NCBI RefSeq assembly: GCF_963576545.1
Contig: NC_083645.1
Span: forward strand, 682,001-746,000
Reading direction: 5' to 3'
DNA from: Limanda limanda
Lineage: Eukaryota > Chordata > Actinopteri > Pleuronectiformes > Pleuronectidae
DNA: 64,000 bases
A program made the translations under genes and the position numbers. Positions 40,101 to 50,886 of this stretch are shown here, in pieces; the stretch's first letter is position 1; each line of letters opens with the position of its first letter. The notes beneath the pieces were generated by a model, which was not told the DNA's origin, did not search any database, and saw only the letters and a list, made by a program, of their open reading frames with translations.

Positions 40101-40909
40101 TCTTGAATTCTGAAGTAAAATAGGAGATACACTTGTTGTCTTTGAGAAGGTATGATTGAAATCTCCAACACCGTGACAATACCCTGTCCTCAGCGAGAGA
40201 ATACACCAAATAAAGGGGGGCGTGGTCCGACAACACAATATTACCTATAAAACATGATAGAGCAAGAGACATTTTTGAGGAGGGGATAAAGATATAATCA
40301 ATTCTGGTGCGGCTTTTATGTGGGGCCGAAAAAAAAGTGAACTCTAAGTCAGTAGGGTGAAGCTGCCTCCACACATCACAATATCCAATATCAGCACATA
40401 TATTAGTGAGCACCCTTGCTCGCTTAGAAGGGGGAGAAATGTCAGATGGAAGTTTGTCAAGAAAGGGATTAAGGTGACAGTTGAAATCCCATCAAAGAGT
40501 CCTCTGAGGACCGCTCCATAAACACTGCAAGAGCCTACGAAAGAAAATCAGGGGAGTAAACTGGGGGACAATATAAATTCATGAATGTTACCTCTTTCCT
40601 TGCGAGTATTCCCTTAAAAATTACATACCGGCCCTGCCTGTCTTTGACACACTCAAGAGACCTAAATGCCAGCCTTTTACTAATCAAAATGGCAACGCCC
40701 CTACTGCAAGAGGAATATGAGGTGGCAAAGACGTGCCCCACCCAGCTCTTCAGCAATTTAACATTATCCTTGTCCTCCAGGTGAGTCTCCTGGAGGAATG
40801 CAATAGAAACATTTTCCTTTTTCAAAAATGATAATACTGCCGTCCTCTTAACAGATTTTTGGAGGCCACGGACGTTCCAGGAACAAATCTTAATATCAGA
40901 CAAGGCCAT
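37108..40909 (-). pseudogene. L1 ORF2 (endonuclease-reverse transcriptase), five fragments
   Basis: Fragments in order: 40909-40535 (endonuclease start, KICSWNVRGLQK, FLQETHL), 40413-39649 (SRTRIDYIFIPSS, LSDHAPL), 39633-39319 (polymerase start, KAPGPDGFGCEFYKEF), 39291-37930 (palm: LSLDAEKAFDRVEW, NRQGDPLSPLLFD, catalytic YADDILIHL) and 37926-37108 (C-terminal region with CWKCNSETGNYVHCFWSC). All key motifs remain visible, but stops and shifts separate the fragments. Confidence 0.95.
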
Positions 40910-41442
40910 AAGACACTATTTGCCACCAGGGCAGGATAGAAGAGTCAGAGCGGGTTAAGCCTACATTTATCCTATATATGCCTCCCATGACCCTCATTAT
41001 CGGATGCAGAGGACAGTCACACTTGGCAGGAATAGAGACACATTGATACCTCCACAAAAATCTTATATACATGTCATGTCCTGAGCTAGACACATGAACT
41101 ACACTAAACAAGCAAAACAAATAAACAACAAAGAAAAACAAACTGAGGGTCGTTCCCCGAATAAACAGGGACTGTTAACCATACAAACGGCTTTCAAACT
41201 CACCAAGAGCGCACTGATGGATCATGATGAAAAGCACGTCAAAAAAAAAAAAAAGTCCTCCATACGAAGGCGTAATAAGGTGGGAACGCGATATTCACGT
41301 TAAATGCAGCCGCGCCACTCAGTTAAGAAACGTTCATTGTGTTCATAATGTTCAGAGTGCTCAAGAGAAAGCGACATATAGAAAACAAAAAGAGCATGAT
41401 CTGCCAGCCTGAGTGGAAGAACTACGGCTGTCCGCAAAGTTA

Positions 41443-42288
41443 TCATCCAGGCAGAGATTCAACGAAGGCGCGTACCTCATCCGGGGTGAAAAACCTCTTT
41501 TTGGAGCCTCCGTGTGTCACCTGGAGAGTAGCCGGGAATAGCATAGCATACGGCATCCCTCGCTCTCGAAGCCGCTGTTTCACTGCATCGTATGCCTTGC
41601 GTTTCTTCATCACCGTCGGGGAGAAATTGCTGTAAAAAGAGACCTTGGATCCGTCGTAGGTTAAGCCCCCGTCCTGGCTCGCCTGTCGCGCCGCCTCCAT
41701 GACTCTCTGCTTGTCTCTGAACGCGTGGAATCGCAGCAGCAGCAACCTGGGTCTCCTGTTCGGATCTGGTTTCGATGCGAGTGAGCGGTGGGCTCTCTCC
41801 AGCTGTATGCGGCCGTCCTTCGTTGACATCTTTAGGACGCGGGGCAGCCAGGACTCGAAAAACTCCACCGGCTGCCCAGTCTCCGTACCTTCCGCCAAGC
41901 CGACGACTCGGATGTTGAGGCGCCTGTTGAAGTTCTCGGCCATGTCCAAACTCTCCGTGAGGGCGCTGACCTGCTTCTCCAGCTCCACGATCCTCGGCTC
42001 TTGTGCTGCGGAGGAGTTTTCAACTGTGAGTAGCCTAGCCTCTGCTTCATCTAGCCGCTCACTATCGGCCTGGATCTCCGTGGCATGTTTGCGGATAGTC
42101 TCGGCCAGAGGACCGAGTTTTTCATCAATAACTTTAATGATGTTGGCGGTCATTACGTTCAGAGCTTTAGCAAGAGCAGGGTCAAGTCCATCTGCGGAAT
42201 CAGACTCGGCTAGGTCGCCATCTTGTGTGTCTTAGTCGGGTTTGGACGGGACGTCTGTTTTATCTTTAGTACCTCTGGTTCTTCCCAT
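41443..42288 (-). pseudogene. L1 ORF1 (RNA-binding coiled-coil protein), one early stop
   Basis: The intact stretch 42153-41443 encodes 236 residues: a heptad-rich coiled coil (DEAEARLLTVENSSAAQEPR, IVELEKQVSALTESLDMAEN), then the RRM-like core with RRLNIRVVGLAEGTE and RPRLLLLRFHAFRDKQRV, then a C-terminal domain. An upstream ATG at 42288 is in the same frame but meets a TAA at 42236-42234. ORF1 protein normally trimerises and binds L1 RNA. Confidence 0.9.
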
Positions 42289-43462
42289 CTTGTCGAAAGA
42301 CTGTGGCCAAAAGTTTTTCAAGGACATAGCCTATTATATTCATAACAAAAATGTCTTATAGCGCCCGGTTGTTATCATGATATTGCGAAAATTTGCACCG
42401 AGTGGCATGGAGCTCCGTCGGAAGCGTCTGCTCAGCTCGCCATGCTCCCTCAACAGTTCAGCAGCACAAATTTCTGTCTGTCTGACTGACATCTCTCAGT
42501 GGATGTCCGCACACCACCTGAAAATCAACCTTGACAAGAACAAACTACTTTCCTTCTAGGGAAAGTTTCTCCCTACCATGAGCTTACTATCACCATAGAC
42601 TCCGAGGTAGCCCCTACAGAAAACTGATAGGAACCTGGTTGTGACTCTCGACAGTCAACTTTCCCTTCCCGCCAACATAGCTGCAACAACCCGACATACA
42701 TGTATGTATGTGTACATACATGCTGCACAACCTCAGGAGAATAGGTCCCCTTCTCACTCGGCACAGGTTCTGGTCCATCTTGTCATCTCACGCCTAGACT
42801 ATTGCAACTCCCTGCTGGCAGGGCTACCTGTTAGTCCCATCCGATCTCTGCAGCTCATCCAGAATGCAGCAGCTTAACTAGTCTTCAACCTACGTAAGTT
42901 CATGCACACTACACCGATCCTCCGCTCCCTTCACTGTTTACCAGTGGCTGCCGGCATCCATTTTAAAACACTAGTACTTGGGAACCATGTTGCTAAAAAG
43001 ATCAGACCCAGTCAAAATTCAGAACATGATTAAACCTTACAGCACAGCCCATCTACTCTGCTCTACTTCTATCAATCGGCGTTTTGCTCCCTCACTTCGA
43101 GGGACACCTAGCCACTTAGCAAAATCAGTAACGCCTGCTAATCTGGCTCCCAAATGGTGGAACGAGCTCCCCATTGACTTCAAGACAGCAGAAATTCTAA
43201 ACATCTCTTCCGACTACACCTTGGATAAAAAGATGATGTCTCATAACCATCGTCAACTCAGGTGTTTATAATAACATAACAATAAAAAATAAAAGTAATT
43301 TTAGTTACACTTATATGTAGTACTTGTGGTTTGGCTTTTTTGAAGCAAATTGTACTAACTTGATTCTTGTTGTTCTGGGTTTGTACCCTAATGGTTGAAT
43401 GCACTTATTGCAAGTTGCTTTGGATAAGTGTCGGCTAAATTATATGTTATTTAATGTAATAC

Positions 43463-44025
43463 TATTACAACTACTATTACACCATTCAATACAATGAGCG
43501 AGAGTCTAATAACCTAGTTCACTTATGTTTGCATGATGTACAATTCTAGCCTCTTTTGTTTGGATTATTAAAATATAGATAATGCATTATCTTTCTCCTC
43601 CAAATTATTCTTTATTTATTGTTAGTTTTTTAGTTTTCTTTGGCTACATTTGGACACCTTCTACATCAGAGATTTAATACAGGTGTGGTTAATAGGTAGG
43701 GTTAATATGAACGTTCATATTAAATCCCTTAAATAGAATAACAGTGCCACCTATTGTTGTGAATGTGTTAATGCAGGGAGTAGTGAGCCCCAGGGGCAAG
43801 GAATTGTTGGTATTCCTTGAAAGATATCGAGGAATCCCATAAGGTGTGTGTGTGTTGAAGTCCGTAATTATATATATTGTTAACAACATGAATGCGGATA
43901 TTAGTAAAGGTGAATTTATTAAGTGTTATTTTACATGTCTAGGATACATTTCTACATGTTTTTTATTCAGTTACTGATCATCTTTTATATGTTTTATTGT
44001 CTTTAAAGATTCGCCTGTGTAACCT
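43463..44025. other. Intron DNA, unclassified
   Basis: AT-rich; includes the palindrome ATGAACGTTCAT near 43707. No element or gene recognised. Confidence 0.4.
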
Positions 44026-44029
44026 AGCT

Positions 44030-44640
44030 CACTGCTTTTCAAAGTGGGGGGTCCCGACCACCAGGGGGGGGCGCCAGTGGGGTCGGGGCTGTAAGGGAAA
44101 AGGGGGGACAATGTGGCAATAAAAATAAAAAATGTAATTATTAAATTAAATATGGTTTTAGATGATATGAATCACCGCATATCGAAATCTATGTGTCCTT
44201 GGATTCCAATCTTCTTTTTCTTCTAATGCCAATCTTTAAATTTAAAAAAAACACACACCGCTAAAGCGAATCGAGCAGCCGCTGCATCAGAAAGATGCAC
44301 TGTGCCTGCTAATGGAAAAAATTTACACATTTTTAAAAAGAAAAAGACCATCAGACAACCAGACTGAAGATGGCTCAGCCGCAAAGCTGCCACAACCATG
44401 GAATACTACCTTGGCATCTAAAACTTGGAGGTATGAAATATCTTATTTAATTTGCCACCACATACTGTACCTCTGCGAGTCTGGCTGTTCTACATTGAAG
44501 GTATTCAAAACAAAGCACAGAGCATGTCTGCAATTGGAAAATTACATTAGTCTGGCACTGACAGCCATACAACCTAGGATATATAAACTTTGTAGGCGCC
44601 ACCAAGCCCACCCCTACCACTAGTGAGGGACCAGGTATAC
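44030..44640 (+). mobile_element. 5' end of a hAT element (truncated)
   Basis: The segment CTTTTCAAAGTGGGGGG and the G-rich block after it resemble the ends of vertebrate hAT elements. A frame from 44312 starts MEKIYTFLKRKRPSDNQTED and ends with a cut-off KTWRYEIS, the N-terminus typical of hAT transposases with a BED-type zinc finger. The rest is missing. Confidence 0.6.
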
Positions 44641-44689
44641 ACAAAGAGACAAGCCCTGTTTATAAGCACAGTGGATCCATGGTATAAAT

Positions 44690-46071
44690 GTGGCGGCTAA
44701 CAACAAACGTTCACAGTTCAGATGTACTGCTAACTTTTTTGTTGATCAGTCTGAGAAAGAAGCTGATGACGCATCGTATTCTTCTCAGGGATCTCTGTCT
44801 TCACAGGACGTCTCAGCTGTGTTGTATGCACATGACTCTGGATGTGTAAGCCAAGTCAGAGGCACTGAACAAGATTTTCCCCAGCTTGCTCTTGTCCACC
44901 AAACTGCCTCTCTACCAAGTACTGAACTGGAGCAGGATGACGTTCTGGGGAGAGCTTTCTTTTACATCGAGCATCACGGCCCACTAGATGTGACCGTGCT
45001 GGTGAGTCTCATCGTGTTCTGAAGCTGTTACGACATTGGCCCAAGCTCTCCACTAAGAACAGTGTGCTGGTCGAAGTGAAAAGAGACAAACAAATGAACA
45101 TGACAACTCACCAGTTTGTTTTTCCGAACTCCATAAAGGCACAAGTCGTCAATGGTCTCCATGCCTCAGCTGGTCATCAGGGCCAGGCTCGAGAAATTAA
45201 TGAGACATTATCAATCATGTCAAAAACTGCTTTCGCTGTTTGGTTGGGAAGACCAAAAAACTTAAGGACTGTGCTCCACTTGAGAGCTTTAGCACCTCTG
45301 AGCTTGTGTGTATTGATTTTTGGACTGCTGAGCAGACTGAAAAGAAGTGTGTGGAGGTTTTGGTTGTCACAGATCACTTCTCCAAACTGGCAGATGCTCT
45401 CCTTGCAGAGTCAACTCATTAAAGAGTTTCTGGAAGTAGCCAGTGTCCAGAAATCTCATACCACCCTGTACCATCCTATGGGGAATGGGGTTGTGGAACG
45501 GTACAACAGGACTCTTGGTCCTGGCCAGGGAACATGATCAGGGCCCTGCCCCTAAATTCAAAGGCAAAGTGGTCACAATGCTCCAGATGCTGACTTTCTT
45601 TTACAATTGCACCCAGCACGAGACAACAGGTTTTGCTCCCTTTTGTTTATGTTTGGCAGGATTCCCCGGTTACCAGTTGATGTTAGGGGCCAGCAGGTCC
45701 CTCCCAATGATGCTGTTGTCGGTCACAGTGATTTTGTCCTTCGTTAGAAACGTGACCTGTCTGAAGCTGCACTCATTGCCCGGCAGAACAGTTGGACAGA
45801 ACAGGCTCGGAAGTCGAGAAACTACAATTGCAAGACAAAGGGATCATCCGTCATGGTTGGTGATGACAGGGTCTTGCTTGCAAATCGTGGCGAGAGGGGG
45901 AAGAGGAGAATAGGGGACAAAAGAGAATCCAACGTCTATGAAGTGGCATCTGTGAAACCTGGAATCAATGTTTACTGCATCAGGGACCCTGTGACATCAA
46001 GAGACAAAGTTGTTCACAGACACCTTCTACTCCCTTTGAGTTTTATTCTTGCAGGAGATCTCTTCTGTTGA
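44690..46071 (+). pseudogene. Ty3/gypsy integrase relic
   Basis: Broken plus-strand frames hold the integrase order: a zinc-binding-like block (VNGLHASAGHQGQAREI), a catalytic-core block (ELVCIDFWTAEQTEKK, VLVVTDHFSKLADALL), TTLYHPMGNGVVERYNRTL with the core glutamate, then a C-terminal chromodomain-like region (VKPGINVYCIRDPVTS). The frame changes at least three times. No LTRs or polymerase are found. The upstream frame 44690-45022 is of unknown nature and may belong to the same element. Confidence 0.75.
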
Positions 46072-46149
46072 TGGGAGTGAACAATGTGAACCAGTCGTTA
46101 ATTTACAAGACACACAAACAGGCATACTCACACATGAACATGTAGTTAC

Positions 46150-47089
46150 TAGGGATGAGCGAGTACAGCATTATCTGTATCCGTATCCGTTCTCGGGGTG
46201 GGCGGGGCCTAACCCGGAAGTGGGTGTGATTTAACCCGGAAGTGGGCTGGTTCAACATAACTTTCTTTTTTAACTTTGACATTTTTTTATGATTTTTTAA
46301 TTTTTTTTAAATTTATTTCCACAACAGGTGTGTGTGTGTGTGTGTGTGTGAGTGAGATGCGAGGGATGTTCACTGTCTCCCGGAGAAACGAACACTCTGT
46401 GTCCCCAGCACAGAAAGACGCGATCCACATTCGTTCACAAGTCACACAGACTGGCCTTGCTATTTTCACCTTACATTAACACTTAAAGTTTAGTGCAGTG
46501 TAATTGTTTGCCGTGATAATTAAATGCCAGTGTGATAATAAATGACAATTTCAAGCCATACAAACTGTCATGTTGTACTGTATTTAATAGAGGTTTACTT
46601 TACTGTAAAGTAAGTGTAAATGTAAAGTGAAAACAACAAAACCAGTCACCATGACCCGTGAACAAATACAATTCACGTCTTTCCATACTAAAAACACAGA
46701 GCGTTCACTTCTCCGGGAGACAGTGAACGTCCCTTGCATCTGCAGCGCTCCTCTACTGAGCCAATGCAGGTCTCGTGAAAAATTTTCCAAAGACTCGTAC
46801 CCGAAGACCCAGTCGGGAAATGAACGAATCATTTCTGCTTCCTTGACTGAGCCTATGGAACAGTCCCAATGCGCAGTGAACCTGAGTGACTGAGAGACAG
46901 AGAGCTGTTCTGTGAGTGAGTGAGCAGAGCCGTGTGTGACGGGAGGAGCGCTGTGACGCTGTGTGAGGATTTTCATTCAGTCCGAGCACAGATAATGACT
47001 CCGATTACTCGTATAATAATCGTACTCGGCAAAAGTGCTTTATCCGTACCGGATACTCGTTTCAGCCGAGTATCCGGCTCATCTCTAGA
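46150..47089. mobile_element. hAT-type MITE with long internal hairpin
   Basis: Ends TAGGGATGAGCGAGTA and GGCTCATCTCTA are inverted; flanking octamers GTAGTTAC and CTAGTTAC differ at one base. Two internal arms, about 46351-46487 and 46610-46745, are inverted copies of each other (GTTCACTGTCTCCCGGAGAA against TTCTCCGGGAGACAGTGAAC). A (TG)n tract lies at 46326-46350. No transposase. Subterminal words TATCCG and CGAGTA are repeated, as in element families with multiple transposase-binding sites. Confidence 0.8.
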
Positions 47090-48152
47090 CTAGTTACACA
47101 GCATTTATGAGCCAAATTCCACTATTAGATTAAGGAACGCCATGAGTGACCACGCATCTACCTTGTGTTGAGGACCCTTCTGCTCTTGTGTTTTATATGA
47201 AATATGCAGAGTCAATAAACATCTGTTGCCAGCAACATTGACCAGCTTCCTGAGAATCATTGTGGGAGAAGACAGATCACAGAGGTCACACAGGCATTAA
47301 AAAAAGTCTGCAGAGCACCACCTGGTATAGCTTGTTGTTACTGGACTGTAACAGTTGATATATGTGCAACCTCAGTGGGCCTTTTCATTTAAAAATGAAC
47401 TATTCTGAAGTATATCATTCTAGATACCATTGTATGTCAACGTATTACAATGTAGCCAGCTTAGTTCACTTTTAAAGCCAATAATCTAAAATAGTCTATG
47501 AGGTGTCTGTTAAGCCCACAGTGTAGGGTTAGTCTGGTGACAGTCTGTTAACTGTGAGACCTACGTTCTCAGATGGTACTAATGTTCCAGGAATAGAGAT
47601 AGTGCCCTTATAGAGTGGCCAGACTTTGTAACACCCCCTAATGCTACTATTACCACAAGGACCACTTTGGACTTCACCTTTTATATCTGGTCCAGTTCTT
47701 CATTCAGACCTTGCTACTTCTCTATCTTACCATGGTTATTCTTCCAGAAGGTGATTTATGTTTGGATAGTGAGCAGTTGTTTTTCAGGTTGGAACTTGAA
47801 GCCCCATAGGATCCGTAGTTCTCAACCGCTGTATGTGGTATGTCCCACAGGGACTAGAATACTTGTAATCCATTCTTTGCACGGATGTTCCTGTAAACTA
47901 TACCAGCCACTTGGACTGTTATCAGTCCAGAAAATTGGGGCTAGACAATTCAGTAATCTACCTTTCACATATGAAGAACACAGGAGATTGTCAGAGTCCG
48001 ATGCTATTACAATGACAGGAACATTTCTGGAACATTAAGTCTGGGGATGGAGCCTGAGTAGAGCATGCAGGAGGCAAGGCATGTAAAACCGCTGCGAAAA
48101 GCCCAATGTTTGAGAAATTTTGTGCTGTGAGTGTTAATCGATTGTTGGTTAA
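47090..48152. other. Unclassified intron DNA
   Basis: No element or gene recognised. AATAAA at about 47215 follows the gypsy relic at a distance that could mark the end of that element's transcript, but no LTR pair was found. Confidence 0.35.
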
Positions 48153-48160
48153 CAGCTCAT

Positions 48161-48859
48161 TAGGGATGTCACGAGAACCGATACCTACGATACCTTTCGA
48201 TACTAACATAACAAAACGATGCCCAAGTTTTTGAAGTACCGTAGGCACCGTCAGCTTCGATGCCAGCAGCTGTTAGCAACTTAGCATTAGCATCGGTGCT
48301 GCGCCAGTCGACGTTTACATTCTGAAAACCAAGACGGCAACTGCGGCTGCAGCGTTCGCCCCACCTCGACTTGTTTATTAAAAAGGCACAAAGAGTCGTG
48401 TATGGAAGTATTTTGCGTTTGACGCCGGGTTTACACCGGACACAGAAGCAACGCCGCCGCTCCGCGCTAATCCTTAACGCGCCGGCACATGGTTGTTTAC
48501 ACCGGAAGCTGAAGCGGCGCATGGGAGTGGATGGGAGCCAGCTGTTATTTAAGGCTTGGTGCTGCGCTTATGAGTCGCTTTGGCGTCGCTTCAGCGTCCG
48601 GTGTAAACCCGGCGTGAGGCAGATGTATCATTTAATGCATAACGTGTCTCACAACAAAGCGTCACTCACATGCGACCGCAACTACCGTATAACCCTCAGT
48701 ATATGCGCAGCGCAAGCACATTGAATTACCGTATATGACATTAACAACATCCAAATAATGCACTTTTTTTTACCGTGGTATCGAAATTGGCATAGAGAAT
48801 CGTGTTATTTTACTGGTATTGGCACCGACTACTGAATTTTTGGTATCGTGACACCCCTA
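48161..48859. mobile_element. hAT-type MITE with perfect 8-bp duplication
   Basis: Ends TAGGGATGTCACGA and TCGTGACACCCCTA are inverted with one mismatch. The octamer CAGCTCAT flanks both sides exactly (48153-48160 and 48860-48867). Subterminal words CGATACC/GGTATCG recur. The middle contains another MITE at 48423-48614. Confidence 0.93.
48423..48614. mobile_element. 192-bp MITE with perfect 19-bp inverted repeats
   Basis: The ends CGCCGGGTTTACACCGGAC and its exact complement bound 192 bases. An internal TGTTTACACCGGAAGC repeats the terminal word. The flanks read TGA on the right and TTGA on the left, so the duplication may be TGA, but this is weak. It is nested in the hAT-type MITE; other ends of the family are at 3324 and 30500. 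Confidence 0.85.
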
Positions 48860-48869
48860 CAGCTCATTG

Positions 48870-49895
48870 TGAACATCCCTAGAATCATTCTCTGCATACA
48901 ATGGATATCCCAAGTTGACTGACCAATCAATTAAATGAGACCCTCCAATACAGAGTAAAGAAAACGTTAACAGTCTAATCAAGCTTTAAAGGAACATTTC
49001 AACTAAATATGCCTTCGATATTTTTTGTTTGATTTGTTTCCAAAGTAGTGTTTTCATTACAATCAATAGAATAGCACTTGTAAAGTGCAAACCTCCATAA
49101 CCTGAGCTGATCAAATAAAAATAAAAATAAACCAACAAACAGATATTGGTGAAATAATAACCTCCCTGGCAGAGGAAATAAAACTATAGAAGATTTGGAG
49201 AGTATAATTTCTTGCAACCCAATGAATGGATGAACAAACATATCTGATACGTAAAGGAAGGATGTTGATGCATAGCTCCCATACACACAGTATCTCTCTT
49301 TGTCCTTTACACACACTCAGAGAGCAGCAGACAGATGACTCAGCATCATCATGACCTCAATGAATTTATTCGCTGTGACATTTTTGTGTTGAGTATTGCT
49401 GAGCAAGTTGTCTCAAAATATAAAGATTGAGGGAGATAGAATGAAGGACGTGTGAAGGGAAGGGATATGTTTAGGTATACCTGTCATTAACACAGAGAAA
49501 TCTTATGTTATATTGAACTTTAGGTCCCTACAAGGAGTTTTTAACTGGTTATGAAACAGTCTTACTTTAATATAGCTGCCTCTTTATTACCAACATTAGC
49601 ATATGAGACAATCAGGGAGAAAATTGTCATTTTCTTGAAATATTCTCAATGTCTGTGTTAGGGTTGGATTAACCGTGAGGTCAGACGCAAACGATTTACT
49701 GCAGTCTTCTTCTGCATACTGCTCATGGTGCATCACTGCCACCTACTGTAGTCGGAATTTACAACAGTTAGGCCAGATAAGCCTACGTTTACATTTCCGC
49801 CAGTATGAATTTCAGTTTCAACGCTTCTATCCCCCTCGAGATCCTATGTACCCCAGAGACCACCAGCATTACCGTCCCACCAGTGAAATGATGCA
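48870..49895. other. Intron DNA, unclassified
   Basis: No supported feature; the minus-strand frames near 49000-49316 lack any recognisable domain. Confidence 0.4.
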
Positions 49896-49899
49896 GGTT

Positions 49900-50312
49900 G
49901 CGGAGGGAAAAGGAAACCAAAGCAGTTGAAGCGAGCCGGGCTATGCACTAGGCTAAAGGCTAACCCATACAGACTAGCGCTCCTGAATCTGCTCCTCACC
50001 AACTCCAGCTGTCATCATCACAGAGGCCTGGATGAACAACAACATCCTGCATGCAGTGATCGAAGTTGTCAGCTGGACTATTTACAGAGGGGCCCTTACG
50101 TGGGACTTCAGGAAGAGCAGAGGAGCTGGTGTGTTTTACATGAACAAAAGCTGGTGCATTGCAACAGACATTGTTTACAAACACTGCTTTCCAGACCTAG
50201 AGCTCCTCACAGAGAGGTGCAAACCATTCATTCTTCCAAGGCAATTCACAATAATAACAATTATGGCAGTATATAATGCCCAACAAGCTAAGGCTCAGGT
50301 AGCATAAGAAAA
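49900..50312 (+). mobile_element. LINE endonuclease fragment
   Basis: Frames 49926-50000 (KRAGLCTRLKANPYRLALLN) and 50017-50307 (ITEAWMNNNILHAVIE, SRGAGVFYMNKSWCIATDIV, FPDLELLTERCKPFILPRQF) are the start and part of the endonuclease of a fish non-LTR retrotransposon. A deletion between the two parts and the absence of downstream polymerase show a dead fragment. Confidence 0.8.
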
Positions 50313-50519
50313 GCAGCATGACGTCATCAACAAACAGCTTTGTAATAAAAATGGGAATTTCTCCGCCAGAGATGAATCAGAAAGAAAAAAATGCATTACC
50401 TCATCGCTATGCATCCTAGAAATAGCTGTATCTGTTTTTCTCTCCTTCCAAAACAAATGAACACGCTTGCTACAATGAGGATTTTACGACAGCAGACAGT
50501 GGAAACCCTACCACTTTTG

Positions 50520-50619
50520 TCCACAGAGGCCGTAAACGTTCATCATATGCAAACTAATTCGTTCAGTTCATCGTTTGCGAAAAATATGAACTTGTTCAAT
50601 TAAAGGCAACACTGTGCAG
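50520..50619. repeat. End of a GTTCA-type hAT MITE
   Basis: GTTCATCGTTTGCGAAAAATATGAAC and CAACACTG resemble 19220-19275 of the hAT-like element in fchsd1. The homology resumes at 57035 (ACAGGGAGCCATTGCAAAAG against ACAGGGAGCCACTGCAGAGG at 19278), so the hAT element at 50620-57034 landed in such a repeat. Confidence 0.65.
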
Positions 50620-50886
50620 CAGGGCTTGGCAACCTAATGGCACGCGGCGCCATAATTATTGGCACGCAGTCGATTTCCTATTAAAGAAATGTTCAAAGGA
50701 TTTGCTGTCAAGCAGCCTGTATTATTTAGCTTGAATGATGTTAACACCTCCCAGCCACTAGGTGCCAGTAATGCACCATAGGCTGGATGCCAATCGTCAT
50801 TAAATAATAATAAGAAGAAGCCTCCCAGCCGGCGCTGCTCGCAGTTACCCACATGAATCTCAGCGAATTGCAGCCGCTCAGGTGTA

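Larger units (their letters stand above)
36829..42459 (-). mobile_element. L1 LINE, nearly full length (5.6 kb)
   Basis: A 16-base duplication AGCAGCACAAATTTCT flanks it at 36813-36828 and 42460-42475. The minus-strand tail is at 36829 (poly(T) on the plus strand). ORF1 is at 42153-41443 and ORF2 at 40909-37108. A 5' untranslated region of about 170-300 bases precedes ORF1. The coding regions hold several stops and frame changes, so the copy is not active although the layout is complete. Confidence 0.95.
36296..43462 (+). mobile_element. Rex/L2-like LINE, split by an L1 insertion
   Basis: Left part 36296-36828: AYRPVSLL, VILLDLSAAFETRNHQIL, SGSALSLLSSYLKDR and the catalytic YTDDTQLIL, ending in the word AAQIS. 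Right part 42476-43462: DISQWMSAHHLKINLDKN, VISRLDYCNSLLAGLPVSP, LAPKWWNELPIDFKTAE, and a 3' tail with GCTTTGGATAAGTGTCGGC. Several frameshifts and an internal deletion between LKDR and the DDTQL block show it was already dead or died since. It is a non-LTR retrotransposon polymerase of the CR1/L2/Rex group. Confidence 0.9.

Noticed and set aside
41699..42235. 178-codon plus-strand frame
   Set aside because: Antisense shadow of L1 ORF1; Ser/Arg-rich from reversed codons.
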